64,000 bases of DNA. Origin: Cryptomeria japonica (taxonomy: Eukaryota > Streptophyta > Pinopsida > Cupressales > Cupressaceae). A model generated the notes under the pieces. It saw only the letters and a program-made list of their open reading frames with translations, searched no databases and was not told the origin of the DNA. The stretch is taken from the NCBI RefSeq assembly GCF_030272615.1, contig NC_081409.1, forward strand, positions 23,146,406 to 23,210,405. The letters are read 5' to 3'. Numbering within the stretch: position 1 is the first letter of the stretch; each line of letters opens with the position of its first letter. This document shows, one piece after another, positions 35,038 through 48,192 of the stretch. The position numbers and the translations under genes were made by a program.

Positions 35038-35346
35038 TGTTAGAGTAATCTTTTATTAGCTAATACTTATTTATTTAATTATTAGTCTATTATACTCTAT
35101 GCTTAAGCTAAACTTAGGAGTCTTATAATTCTTTAGGGTTTTAACCTTTAGGGTTTCGAGTATTCTTTTATAAGGATTCTCTCTTTGTATTTTCATAACA
35201 ATTATAATTATTGAATTGCATTCTTGTTGCACAATCAATATGACTCCTCCTTTCTGGATATTTGAATTCTAGCCTCCATAGTTTTTTTGAGAGACATGCA
35301 GGTGATCCTTGGGAGCTATAGAGTTGATTTTTCCTCAAATCTAATA
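35038..35346 (+). repeat. Element B 5' LTR
   Basis: 309 bp, TGTTAGAGTAATC...CAAATCTAATA. Confidence 0.9.
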
Positions 35347-36920
35347 TGGTATCAAAGCTCTAGATCTACATGCCCCTGTTCTCTTCATGAGAGTTTTTGG
35401 GCCTTGTTCTTCAGATTTGAGTATTCAGGGGTTTGTGCAGTTGTTTTTTTTCCATTTATGGGGGTAGCTGATTTTTTGGTACATTTTGCTGCCAAAAGGA
35501 CCTCACAATTGGATTCAGAAGGTTGATTCCATTAATTTTGATATATAATTTGCCTATTATTGGTGATAGGGACATTTGGGCTATGATTTTTTCATTGGCA
35601 CACTTTACGAGGCACACAAATCCGTACAACTATACCTGCAAATGCGTCAGAAAATTTTCGTAACCCTCTTTATGCCCTACAAGAGGGGTTTTGTTTTCTT
35701 TTGGCCATAACTTGGTCATACGAAGGCACTTTTTCAAAAAGCTTATATCATCGGAAATCTCTTTTCGAGCTCTATCCAGATCTGAAAGTTTGAACTTTTG
35801 ATTTTTCTATTTTGATGACTTTTTTGTTGTCAAATCCAGAGGTTCCTTTTTGCACTCCGGGAGACATAACTTGAGCATCCGAACTCCATTTTTTGAAAAA
35901 TTTATATTGTTGGAAAGCTTGTTCTGTGTTGTTTCCATTCATATGAGTTTTCTTTCTAGATTCTACTCTAGGTATATTTTATTCATTTTTTTTGCTTTTC
36001 AGCACTCTGGTGAATATCTTGGATGTTTCAGGTCATGGGATCTCTTTCTTTGAGTAGGATGTCTCGCCTTGGCTGTTCTTTCTATTTCCATTCTTTTGTC
36101 TCTTCTGATCATTGTAGCATTTTTATTTATGCAAATGCACTGAGATAAAGTGCCACCATGCATGTATACTTGGGATCTTGCACATCTTGTGCCTTATTGT
36201 ACATGCACTACTTATAAAGTGCCATGGGGGGTTGATGTTTGTCTTTTGTTTTCCATCTACCTTTGTCAAGTGAGTGTCCCTTCCATGACACTATGTACTT
36301 TCTCTGCACCTTCGATGTTCCTGGTTCTTCGTCATGCAGTTATTGTTGGCCGTTCTTTTCAGTGTACCTGTACCTCTCCCTTTTCAACATTATGGGGAGG
36401 TTTGCCTTGTTGTCCTAATGCTTCCTTGGTTCGGTTGATCAACTCTTCACGCTTTGGTGTTTCATGTCATCTGTATCTTCGAGTTCAGTTGTTTGCCTTT
36501 GTTTGCCATCTGATTCGAGTAGTGTCGTTTGAGGGCACTCATGCAGATTACAGTCTTCTCTACCTGGTCATCTTCTATTTCAATGGAGGTTCTTTAGATC
36601 AGCAGTTACTCTTCGACAGTGTTTGCAGCTATTTCATGCTTCAGTGGTGTTCTTCATGCTCTTTTTTTATTCCTATCTTTTGGAACACTCTTGTTTGGAG
36701 GCTTCTTAGTCCTTCACTTGAGCTTTCATCTCTTCTTGGAGAGGAGTTTTGTTCCCACAGGGTTTTCTCCTTTTTCTCCACTTTACAAAAATTTTATTGT
36801 ACTTGGGTACCTCATTAGGCTTAGTTGTTGGGACCTATTGTTGCTTTCCTACATTTTTTCATGCGTTTTTAGTCCTTAGTTGTTTTTTAGCTACTCCCTA
36901 AGTTCATATTAAGGGGGGGG

Positions 36921-37249
36921 TGTTAGAGTAATCTTTTATTAGCTAATAATTACCTATTTAATTATTAGTCTATTATACTCTATGCTTAAGCTAAACTTAG
37001 GAATCTTATAATTCTTTAGGGTTTTCACCTTTAGGGTTTCGAGTATCCTTTTATAAGGATTCTCTCTTTTCATTTTCATAACAATTGTAATTATTGAATT
37101 ACATTCTTGTTTCACAATCAATATGACTCCTCCTTTCTAGATCTTTGAATTCTAGCCTCCATAGCTTTTTTGTTTCTCTCCTTCAGTGACAAGTTTGCGT
37201 GTAGGTGATCCTTGGGAGCTGTAGAGTTGATTTTTTCTCAACTCCAATA
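36921..37249 (+). repeat. Element B 3' LTR
   Basis: 329 bp, TGTTAGAGTAATC...CAACTCCAATA. It is about 20 bases longer than the 5' LTR because of an extra segment near TTTCTCTCCTTCAG. Confidence 0.9.
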
Positions 37250-37254
37250 GTTAT

Positions 37255-40200
37255 TTTTGCTTCAGGCACTATTTCTTAGCTTGGAAGATGAAGCTCTTTA
37301 TTCCCTGGTGGTGATTGCTATTTTTTCTTGAGATAACGACCTTTTTTGGATGCATCTGCCTTCCTTCTATTGGAACCCTAAATTTTAGCAAAATTTAGGG
37401 TCACACAACCATTCCGAGTAGCCATTTTCAAGGATTAATATCTTTCATGAGTCTTCATACTAATATGTTTGTCCCAATCAATTCCCCTATCAATAAAGTA
37501 TTCCTATACCAATTTGCAGATCCTCACTACCTAATTTGCTATTTTTCCTACACCCATATCCTTTGCAATGTATTTCATTTCTTCATTAAAAACTATTACA
37601 AGTGGCCCTTTGTTTGAGTTCATATTTTGCAACCTAGCGATCCTAATATCGAACTAGTTGTTCCCTACAATTCTCCACATCATTATGAACCCTTGTGCAA
37701 GTTTTGGGAGCCCTAACAATCCATTTGATATTTTTTCTAAGCTTAAACCAAATGCAATTTATGCAAATATAAAACTTGTACAAAGTGAAAATCAATTGTG
37801 GAGCCTACTTTGGGAATTAATATCTTTCACCTCAGAAGGAATTTATCAAAGTTGTCAGTTGCATTGCAATTTATGGTTAAATGTCTACATGATTGCCAAT
37901 TTTTATGACCTCATGGTATGATTTGGATAGTTTTCAACATTGATTATGGATGCAAAAATCATGATTGGACACTTTTTACAAAATGTTAGAGTGCACAATT
38001 TGATAATGTTTAATCAGTTCATGACCATAATTTTACTCCGAATTGTTCCTGTCACCTGCTCAAATGAATTATTTCGCAAAATAAGTCAGAGCAAGGTATG
38101 GAGCGTTGGTTCGAGAAGAATGGTTTATTTGATCATCAGATAAGGTTAGTACTGTTACAAGTTCATTAATGAAAGACATCTTCTTTATGAAAGCTGATAA
38201 TTCAAATTAATATATTTCATATTATTGAAACCAAATGTTTACTATATGTGGGGATAAATGCGACTCCCATAAGGGTAGAGTCGAGCATATAGTTTTAAAA
38301 GGGGATCGACTTTCATCTGTGCAATCCCATAATAGCTTGTTATTCAAATTCTAATAATAATATTTCAAATGGCCACATTATATGTTTGAAGAGGAATAAC
38401 ACTCAAGAGAAATAAAAAATTAAATCAATAAAAACTGATTTAAATTAATCATTATGGAGCATTATAAGAAATGATCTTATATATATAAACTATATATGTG
38501 ATGGTAAAACAAAAACCATTAAGTTGGTTAATATGAGCCAAAGTGGTGGACCCCGCAAAGAAAAGAGTTTGCTCAATTATGTATCGGCAAAACAAGGCTA
38601 ATCTGCATAACAAAAAATAGCTTCTTCAAAATGGTATGTTACAACGAAATAATGTTGCAGATTTAAAAAAAAAACATAACATAGAAACCCATCATATTGT
38701 GATCAAATCTACTCATTCGTGAACATTTTGAAATTCTTAATTTCGTTAAGAAATGAAAAAGTTATGGATATTTGATCAAAACTAGTTTTCAGCAGAAAAA
38801 ATTATCAAATAATAATTTGATAAAACCTCTTAATTGAAGATGGACAAAATATTAAAGATGGAAGAGGTAATAGTTTTCAAATATTTGAGAAGGATATAAT
38901 TATTCTACCCAAGGTATTTGATTCAACATTTTACAAGACTTGAAGGGAAATAATAATGAATCATCTTTAATTAGTTTGACAAGTTAAGTAAAAATTGAAT
39001 ATGGGAAGGTGAAATCTTCACAATAAACTACCCTAATGAAAGAAGAATTATATTCTCCTAGGTAAAGATGTCTTCTGGGATATTTGGGAGAATTAACCTC
39101 TAAATTGGTGAGATGATTCAATGAGATTATGAAGGCCAACATTAAGTAAAAGCATTATTTTTAAGGAATAAAAAATGTGGCGAGTGAAATAAGTTCATAA
39201 TTACAAGTGAAAGAATATGAGGGAAATATTTTACCAAAGGGTATTGTTTCACTTATAAGAGTAAAATGCAAAGTTAAAGGGGATTTTATTTTTACTTGTA
39301 CTCTTCCACAAAAGGAATGGATAGTAGAAAGTTTTATTCATAGGTGAGGAAATTGTACATAAATGCCATATGAGTAAATATAAGAATACAAATGTGAAGA
39401 TGTTGGCTGAAGAGGAGTGATAGTCATTACCAAAGATTAATGTATTATGAAATACTTTAGTGATAAAGTATTATTCACAAAAAATACGAATTAAAGAAGT
39501 ATCCAAATCTTGGAGCCAATTCCCATTAAAAATACAAGCACGAAGATTGCTAGCGTAGGAAGAGTGTTGTTATTTTGAAGTGTGAAGATTAAAGTGATTA
39601 AAATTAAATATTTTAATCATAGTTAATTAAATGTAAAGTTGCACTGAACAAAGTGAAGGGTTACAACCCTAAAATGTAATATATATATGTAACATTAGAA
39701 AGGATATTCAAGAAATAGATGTACAATATACTCTAGCAATTTTTGTAACTTTTGAAACTCTATCAATATAATCAGTTGTTTTTTTCTTTACATATGTGCT
39801 GTGAGTTGTTTATTTCAATTGGTAGTTGTTATGTGATATTGTCTCATAGAAGATAAGGTTGCTTGTATCTTCCTAGTGAATTTTATTTTCTTGCTGCTAT
39901 TAATTTGAATAAAAGGCCTACTTGTGGATTGTAACCGTTCCTTGTAAGTCTTCCTTGAATGGTCTCTTAAAGTAAGGGTTAAATTCACTTGAGAAAATTA
40001 TAGCATAAGACTATTAAAACGGATCTTTTTGAGGTAACTGACATATCTACTTGGGGGTCATTTAAAAATTGTCTCATAGAAACATACAATAAGTCCTGCT
40101 AAAGTAATAGACTCTGTGGCCCAAACAAGAGGAAAGGAACCGATCATTCATAAACAACAACTTTTTACCATATCAATTACCTTTACTTTAAAGAAATAGG

Positions 40201-40560
40201 AATAGTTGAGTAGGATATATAGAATCAATGAGCACTAGTGTATACATATAAATTTCAAGCACAAAGATCAAATAGATTTCACAACAACAATCTTGAACTC
40301 ATCTAAAAGCCACCTATCCTAGGAAACAATGCCATTCTGAGATAGGGAAAAATTTAGATCAAGATACTCAATCTTCTATAAAAAGCATTAGTCATAAAAA
40401 ATGACTAGTGAATAGGTATACCCGCCTAGGTCTTGCAGAGCCTAAAGTGAGGGAGTTAGTAACCAAATAGGTTCACTCTATAAGTTGGCCAAGTCAATTG
40501 GAGGGTTTGATCATAGGAGTTGGCATTTCCTTAGAAGTTATCCAATGTGTTGATTTGAGA
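37255..40560. other. Unassigned block inside element C
   Basis: The first 100 or so bases probably continue the C interior. From about 37.4 kb the style changes to AT-rich DNA. The part from about 38.2 to 40.1 kb, with GCGACTCCCATAAGG near its start and ACTCTATCAATATAATCAG near 39.76 kb, has the look of an LTR, but I could not find its ends, a duplicate or a primer-binding site. Confidence 0.3.
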
Positions 40561-41203
40561 TCCAACACCTTCATTGTTGGCATGGACGATATCTATTTTG
40601 GGCGTGACATTATGCAACATCTCACACTCTTTTAATAACCGTTTTTCCTTCATGCCATGATTTTTGACTTTACATGGAGCACATGCATGTGGGAGTTTTT
40701 GGGGTTGACGAAACAGCTTTGGGTGGTGAATTTTTTGCTGTGTCGGTCTAAAATTATCAACCAGTCAATGAGGCCTACCATTGGAGTAGCGACCCAATAA
40801 ATTTTGCCGCATCTTTGCATGTGATTGTTAGCGGTTTTTTTGCATTGACCATTCAATTCTATTTTTAGCGGGTGTGATTTTTTTGCATGCTACATGGGCA
40901 TGATTTACTATTTGCATGCAATCCTTCATGAATTGCAATTTTTTTTTTGGTGGGCTCTTCACATCTTCACATGGAAGATTGCTTCATGCATGATGTTTTG
41001 CAAACGCACTGAGATAAAGTACCACTATGCTTTGCATGCTTGGGATCTTGGACATCTTGTGCCTTATTGTACTCACACTCCATTATAGTTCCATGGGGGG
41101 TTTAATGTTTGTATTTGTTTTCCATCTACCTTTGTCACGTGAGTGTTCCTTCCATGACATTAGCCTCATGGTGTGTGTCAAGTGAGTGTTCCTTCCACGA
41201 CAC
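40561..41203 (+). other. Element C interior, middle part
   Basis: From about 41010 it aligns with the interior of B at 36140-36290 (TTGGGATCTTG, CACATCTTGTGCC). No coding frame. The segment CAAGTGAGTGTTCCTTCCA is repeated with slight variation near 41130 and 41180. Confidence 0.6.
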
Positions 41204-41975
41204 TGTTGGCAAATGCACACTCCAATGAGAAATTGTAGGTGATTGAAGGTATTGTCATTGATGGTAACCTTACAATCCTATGGCACCGGCATCGACAGAC
41301 TCTACATTGACATATAGTTCACCAGTAACGAAAAGATGATTACCGACACCCTGGTCGACAAGATTTTGTTTATTATATAATGCATTTTATTGTAATATAT
41401 TTTTGTAAGCCGACATGGCATATTGTAATAAGGCTCATATATAAGTATGAGATCTTGTAGAACATTGGTAATAGGTAATATGCATAGATGTATATTATGT
41501 GTGAATATTGAGGTAGATTTTGGAGTAAGGTTTATGATTATTGCAAGAGCTTAAACCGGTACTGGATTTGGCATAGCAGATGCTTTTTATAGTAGTACAT
41601 CATATTGGATTTTCATAATCCACTTTTGTAAGTCAGTGAGACTTCCTTTTGTAATTAAGCAGTGAGCTCTAGGTAATTGGCCTTCCTGCATGTGCAGACC
41701 CCCCCTATTGTATCAGCAATATTCACTTATTGGCCAGTGTGCAAATATTGTGGGTCACAAATCCCACCAAGGTTTTTCCCACATTGAGTTTCCTCATTAA
41801 AAATATTGTGTTATGGTGTGCTTTCTATGTTGTGTTCACTGATCTTATTTACTGCATTATTTCCGATTTACCGGTACATTGCTTTGACATGCAATTCATT
41901 AAATAAGTTTAGAAAATCCATTAACCGGTTAGATACTGATTCACCCCCCTCTCAGTATCTTTGGGAATCCTAACA
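41204..41975 (+). mobile_element. Solo LTR, TSD GACAC
   Basis: 772 bp, TGTTGGCAAATGCACAC...GGAATCCTAACA, bounded by exact GACAC duplications (41199-41203 and 41976-41980). No internal region is present, so it is a solo LTR left by LTR-LTR recombination. It contains TGATTCACCCCCCTCTCAG 20 or so bases from its 3' end and ACCGGT words, linking it to the LTR at 1-1366. Confidence 0.95.
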
Positions 41976-41980
41976 GACAC

Positions 41981-42712
41981 TAGCCTTTATATGTGTTTGT
42001 ACTTTCTGCTGCACTCTCGATGTTCCTAGTTCTTCATCATGCAGTTCTTTTTGGCATTATGTTTCAGTGTACCTATCTCCTTTCCCTTGCCAGCATTATG
42101 GGGGATTCTACTGTTGGTGCTAGTGCTTCCTTGGTTTGTTGGAGTGAGCTATGTTTTCAGTATTTGTTCCTATGTACTAGGTGGATGCAACGACTAGTTT
42201 CCCATGCATTTTGGTGAGATGGATCATTTACCGTATGGACACTCTTTCATTCTTGTTTTTGGAGGCAACCTTCCATCTTCAATTGATTAGTTCTTCAGAC
42301 TTTGGTGTTTTTTGCCATCTATATCTTCGAGTTCAGTTGTTTGCCTTTGTTTGCCATCTTATTCAAGTAGTGTTATTTGAGGGCACTCATGCAGATTACA
42401 ATTTTCTCTACCTGATCATCTTCTATTTTAGTGGAGGTTCTTCAGATCGATAGTTATTCTTCGACAGTGTTTGCAGCTTCATGCTTCAGTGGTGTTCTTC
42501 ATGTTCATCCTTTGTTCCTATTTTTTGGAACATTCTCTAGTTTGGAGACTTCTTCAGTCCTTCACTAGTCTTCATCTCTTTTTGGAGTAGAGTTTTTTCC
42601 CATGAGGTTTTCTCTATTTCTCTGGTTCATAGAGATCTAGTTGTGATTGGGTACCTCATTAGGCCTTGTTGTCGGGACCCAAATTTGCCTTCATCATGTA
42701 GTTGCATTCCGT
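41981..42712 (+). other. Element C interior, right part
   Basis: Aligns with element B at about 36310-36880 (GATGTTCCT(G/A)GTTCTTC, TTCGAGTTCAGTTGTTTGCC). It is interrupted by element A at 42713 and resumes at 50788. Confidence 0.75.
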
Positions 42713-43893
42713 TGTTAGGCCCAATATGGAAAGCCAATGTACTGAGAGGGGAGGGGTGAATCAATACTTCAAATCCTTTTATCAACAATATCTTTATTGT
42801 TATACATAAACCAAAAACTGCTGTAACATAACATAAAGCTAAAACAAGTAAGTAACAATCATACATGATTCACTCCATAACACATATATTTTGGTTACGC
42901 AGAAACTCTCGGTTAGAGAGAAAAACTATGGTGGGGATGGCACCCACAACTTCACTACTGCAATAATAAAGAGTGCTCGGTTAGAGCTACATATTTAGCT
43001 ATTTCTGATAGCTTACCCTGTTAGGAGTAACAAGATCTATTAGATCTACCTTGCTAAAGGATTTTACAACACTATATAAATGCTGCACCTGGTTAGAGGA
43101 TTTACAATTTATAGACTTGATTAGAGTCTTTTACCCTGTTAAAGGTTTCTCTTACAACTTCAAAATATTACAATAAGATTTTACAAATATCTGCAACTTT
43201 ACATTTGAAATGCTGTAGCAGATTCTATGTGCTCAAAATAAGATTACCTTTCCTATAGCATACCTTGGTAACTCATAAAGTAACTCGGTAAACCCTTCTA
43301 TTTACTCTGTTCTTTGACTGTTCTCTGATAACCTTCTCAGTGACCTCTGTGTCTCTGTAACAATCATAATACTCTGTGATTTCTCATGTATCACATAAGT
43401 CTTGCTTCATACACATATGCACACACATTTCTCTCATTCACATATGTATCTAACCCTAAATTCATGCTGTATAAATAGATTTCTTAAGTCGGTGATTTGA
43501 TTCATTGCTTCAATCTTACAAACATGATTTCTCGAATAAATAACCATACAAAATATTTCATTGGTTAGATGAATCTATATGTGCAATTTCCAATGTGATA
43601 ACGGTTCTATGTGCCTCAATCTTGTAACACGTTTTCATATGTGTGTCCAGGTTCAATGAATCTGGTAACACGTTTCACTTGGTGTATATCAACTCGGTGT
43701 ATTATCTTTACTGCTCGGTAGACATGAGATAACACTCAGTAGACAACTCGGTGTATACTGGGCTTTGTGACTGTTTTCCTTCTGTAACCAACTAGACTGT
43801 TCATACCGACTAAATGTTTCGGTAGTGGTAACCGAATAGAGTATAGAATGACTTTGTATATAAAACTTAATGGCAATTTGATAAGTAGTAACA
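42713..43893 (-). repeat. Element A 3' LTR
   Basis: 1,181 bp, on the + strand TGTTAGGCCCAATATGG...GATAAGTAGTAACA. It carries the conserved LTR-end motif in reverse (CTGAGAGGGGAGGGGTGAATC at 42742). Compared with the other LTR it has a longer segment near ACTAGACTGTTCATACC and lacks 15-20 bases near 43573. Confidence 0.93.
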
Positions 43894-43905
43894 ATCTCCC
43901 CTTTT
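43894..43905 (-). promoter_or_regulatory. Polypurine tract of element A
   Basis: AAAAGGGGAGAT on the minus strand, directly upstream of TGTTACTACTTATC, the U3 start of the 3' LTR. Confidence 0.88.
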
Positions 43906-44281
43906 GACATTAGTTGAGATGTTTGACAAAACTACTTTCAAAGTCATTACTCAAAAATCTGTATACTTTACAAAATTTGACTAAACATATAGTATATACA
44001 TTAGTCAATGAAATAGTATAATAAAATAGACTCCCCTTATCAATATGCTGTACAAAACTCTGATTATGTGTGCTCGGTGATCAATACTCTGTAATCACTG
44101 TTCTTTCCTCTATTCACTGCTCTTGGATACTCTGCTTATTCTGCTCATTCTGCTTGGTATACTCCCCCTGTATACTACACTCTGGTTTTTTGTTACTTTG
44201 AGTACTATACACTCCCCCTGTGTACTTTGATGCTATATATACTTTGATGATATACTCCCCGTTTTTGACAAACATCAAAAT

Positions 44282-47200
44282 TTAGTTACCATTTGGAGGT
44301 GGCAACTGATCAAAAATGGATTTGTACTTTGTCTTGGCTTCGGCAAGAGTGACAGAGAGTGCATCCTTTACATTGTCCATTAAAGAATTCTATGCATTAA
44401 TATCAGCCAATAATGAAATTAAGCCATCTAAAGTGCTTCCCTCTTGTGTAGTAGAGATGTAAGTGGCTTGGTTTAGCTGTTCTTGAACATATGAAAGATG
44501 AGGAAGGAATAATGTTTGAAGTGTCATTATGTCCATCCTGATCTTGTGCTCTTCATTCCTCAGTTCCAATTGTTGAGCCATTAGCTGTTGTAGCTTAGTA
44601 TAAAAATTCTGAATTGAATTGGGCTCGGGGGTCAACTTATTTGAGAGATCAGTGATCTCTTTCTCAATTGCTTTTGTTTTATTCTTAATGTCCTTAAGGA
44701 ATAAAGAAAATGTGCAGAGTTTCTGAAATAATGAAAGAATGTGCTTGAGTTGAGGGGACAACTCAGCAATAAATTTGACAAGTTTTACCTTGCCAAGAGC
44801 AATGGATTTCTATACTTCCTCTATCCTTTTGGTAGTTAGCTCCTTATCTTTTAGTTTGCTCAAGTATTCAGATGCATCTACTCCAGATGTCTCAATCTGA
44901 TTTAGGAGTTCATCCAATTGAATATGGATGGCTGCATCGGTTGATATTGTAGCTGAAGGTAGCATATCTGATAGTAAGGTCTTTACCTTCTGAAGTACTT
45001 TGTTCTTCTTCTGTATGGCCAGTTGCTTCTCCTGTTCGGCCTTTGCTTTCAACAGTTCACCGAATTCAGTGAGTGCTTGCCCTTTTAATTTGGAGATGTC
45101 TACATTGGGCAACACTATCGGTTTTGATAAATCAAATTTGAAACTATGCTTTTTCAACTTCTTTTCTTTACCTTTCACCAGGTGAACCACTACAATAGTT
45201 TGAGAGGCTTGAGGATCCTCGGTAGGTTGCTTGGTAGAGACAACACTTTGGTCAGTTTCTTTAGCCTCGGTAGTGTCCTTCAGTGTCTCAGTGGTTGGTG
45301 TCTCAGTTGTAACATTTTTGGTGCTAGAAGGTGCTTGAGAGGTTTGTTCTTGTGAAGTATCTTCTGCTGTAGATTTTTGACCTTCAGTGCCTTCACCTGT
45401 ATCCTGAGGAGCTTCGGTTGTAGCAGGTTGATTGATCGGTGGGTAAGGCTGAACTTGTTCCAAAACAAATTCACTGGAGACAAGTTTTGCATAAGCATTG
45501 CCTTCAATCATTTCTTATTCAGGTGCCTCTACATCCATGATATCTTCATCTATTTGAATGGTGTCAGCAGGGTCTTGCTCGGTGACATCAGGCTCTTGGT
45601 CGGTGACATCGACTATTTCCACTATAGATTGTTCACTAGCATTCTTTCTTCGAAAGATGTCCTTCCATTGCTCTTTTGTTTCCTTCTCCATGTCTATATA
45701 TAGGCCATTCATCAATTTCAAGGCCTTTTGTTTTACTATAAATTGTGTTTGGCTGTTTGTCAGATGTTCTTTTATTTCATCAACCGACACATCAGGAAAG
45801 AGATGCACCAGACTTCTTTCTTTGATTTGTTTCTTTGAGTCTAGGGCATATTGCCATCTGGTTTCAATATGTGCATATAATTCCTTAGGAATAGAATTAC
45901 ATACCTCTAATGGGACCACTTGGAATTTTAGAAGTGTACAAATGATAGCTTCTTCAATTTGCCTCTTTTCATCAGTAGATCTAGATTCATATTTGACAAA
46001 TCTGAATCCACCAAATCCACCATATTCCTTCAGTTTTTTACAAAAAATTTCTACACTATGTACATCTACCTTCTTGCTTTTCACAATCTGAAATTTATTT
46101 GCATCTTCAAATTCGGTATCGCTTGACTCTTTTGACAAAATGAGTCTCCGAGTAGATTTCTTGTAAGTTCTAGTTACCTTAGGAATGACAATAGTCTTTT
46201 GTTTCTTACTCAGTGATGCAGTAGATGCCCTTGTGTTAGGTCTCTTTGTTGGAGGGGTCGGTAGGGCCATTGAAGTGTCCTATTTCTTTCTCTTCAACAC
46301 TTTTCCCTTAGGCAATTCGGTGCTAAGTGTTTTGGCTACTTCTTGGGCTTCTGTCTCCTCTTCGATGATGGCTAGAACTCCTTTGACAGGTGTGGAGGAA
46401 GACTCTTCTCTGAATTTCTCAGTTAATGCCTTAATCATCTTTGTAGCCTTCCTTGTAGCTTTGGGTACTACAATGCTCATCTTTACTTTTCCTTTCACTT
46501 CTTCATAGGTTCCATACCTCAGCTCGGTAGCATGCCTTGGTAGTGTCAGAAATGCATTGATTTGCTGTTGTGTGATATCAAAATCAATCTCGTAACCCAT
46601 AGGTGACAAAGATTGAGTCCTCGGTTCCACAATATTCACATAACAGTAATTGGTGTCAACCTCAAAACATATTTCATCTTTGTATTTTTCTACCAGCTGT
46701 GATGGAATCTGGTACCTGTTATACATTTTCTCTTGGAACTTGCTGATGTAATCATCCATTATATCATTAAAGTTATCACCTAACTTCTTGATGAAGTCAT
46801 TGATCTGATGGGTGATTGGTCAGTGTAGTTCCCAAACAACTTTACTGACTGTTGGAAAAAAATTCTCAAAGTAGAAAAACATACATACAAGTAGTGATCC
46901 AAATTTTAGAGTATTTGCTGAGTTGTTCTTCTTCGGCTTCCTGATTGTGTTCAGATTTTCAAACAAGTTCTTCAACAATACTTCACACGAGTCAATTTTC
47001 ATGCCTTTCTTAACAATTTTGTATGCTAAGTCCACTACTGCACAGGGTACACTATTTTCCCTTGCCGATTGGAAGAAACAGTAACCAATTACTCTAATGG
47101 CAAATTTGAGTTCAGGATCAATGACATTGTTCAACTTTAGACCTCTACAATCAGATTCTACTCCAGTCAAACTGATCAATTCCTTCTGTGATATCATTTT

Positions 47201-47641
47201 CTATGCTCGGGCATGATCATAGATAGGATAATCGGTAATCAGATGAATGATTTCTTTTGTGATCTTAAACAGTTGCTCTTGTAGCCACATGAAATCATCA
47301 TGCACTTGGCTTAGTACAAACTTGACCCACTGGGGTTTGAACACACGAGGATAGGTTAGGGCTTCAGTCAATCCCTCAATTTTGATATGCATATACTTGC
47401 TATCCATTTTACCATCTGTGCACAATTCATCATATGCATCTTTGATCTCAACATGATCGAGTTCTCCAACATGACATTTTGTGAAGAATCTCACATCCTC
47501 GACTAACAAGACTCGATCCGGGATGAGTGAAAAGGTAGTTTTGTCATCCGGTTCAGATGCAATTTTGGGAGTCAAAGAGTATTTTAGTGAGGGCTTCTCT
47601 ACATTCTTGACAACAATGGGGTCTTGGATCTTAGGTGCCAT
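44282..47641 (-). pseudogene. Long non-Pol second ORF of element A, six in-frame stops
   Basis: One frame runs 1,120 codons from MAPKIQDPIVVKNVEK (47641) to a stop at 44282 with no frameshift. Six stops break it: TAG 47201, TGA 46820, TAG 46280, TAA 45515, TAG 44810, TAG 44390. The first third is helical (QEQLFKITKEIIHLITDYPI; IRVIGYCFFQSARENSVPC). The middle is Lys/Arg-rich with nuclear-signal-like patches (KGKVLKRKK, RPNTRASTASLSKKQK) and a compact part with KEYGGFGGFRFVKYE. Then comes a Thr/Glu/Gln low-complexity linker and a long C-terminal coiled coil (KAKAEQEKQLAIQKKNKVLQ). I find no catalytic motif. The first third resembles LINE M ORF3. Function unknown; it might act in RNA packaging, nuclear import or silencing escape, all inference. 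Confidence 0.75.
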
Positions 47642-48192
47642 TTTGATTTCAGGTAAAAATTGACACAGGAACCTTAGGGTTTGAGAACTTTAACAAATGA
47701 TAGACACTTTACACTCAGCAGATAATAACAACTTAATGAGTTCGGTAAACCAGCTTAGCAATGCGATGAGATTCGATGTAAATACCTTAGTTTTTGCTTT
47801 GAAGATGGTTTGATCGCCTTGATTTTCTCTGCTCTGCTTCTCGAAAACTTGGTGAATGAAAATGACCGCGAAAAACCTTTAAGTACTTAAAAATACCTCA
47901 TCGGGCTCCATGTAAGTTAGGTCAAAGACATTAAATGCACTCGGTTCACTTAACTTTCTTTCCCTTTTTGCGCTTTAACCGAGTAACCAAATTTCCTTCA
48001 TATACTGACTTGATAGGTTTCTTGAATTCACCGACTTGATAGATTTCCTGTAAAGTGCTCCTAAAGACTTTGATAGAATTTCAAACTTACTACTACATCT
48101 TACTATGCAGATTTTGAATTCAGTACAAACTAAAATAGGAACTATTTAAGATTTAACCTTGTGAGAATGCTATCCCTTCATACCTTTACTGA
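47642..48192 (-). other. Spacer between Gag and the second ORF of element A
   Basis: 550 bp without an open frame of note. It could hold the splice acceptor or internal promoter that would allow the second ORF to be expressed, but I cannot identify one. Confidence 0.4.

Larger units (their letters stand above)
35038..37249 (+). mobile_element. Small non-coding LTR element B, TSD GTTAT
   Basis: A 2.2-kb relative of C nested inside C. LTRs are 35038-35346 and 36921-37249, both TGTTAGAGTAATCTTTTATTAG...AATA. Target duplication GTTAT is exact (35033-35037 and 37250-37254). A primer-binding site TGGTATCAAAGCTC follows at 35347, and AAGGGGGGGG lies at 36911-36920. The 222-codon frame at 36150-36818 has no domain and is broken in the homologous stretch of C (41010-42600), so I do not call it a gene. 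Confidence 0.93.

Noticed and set aside
36150-36818. 222-codon frame in the interior of element B, a stretch of which is open in the same frame in C (42181-42453)
   Set aside because: No recognisable domain, cysteine-rich and hydrophobic composition typical of T-rich DNA. Differences between B and C are not concentrated at third positions and the C copy is broken.
45558-46091. 177-codon + strand ORF opposite element A's second frame
   Set aside because: Shadow of the codon pattern of the minus-strand frame; cysteine- and serine-rich with no domain.
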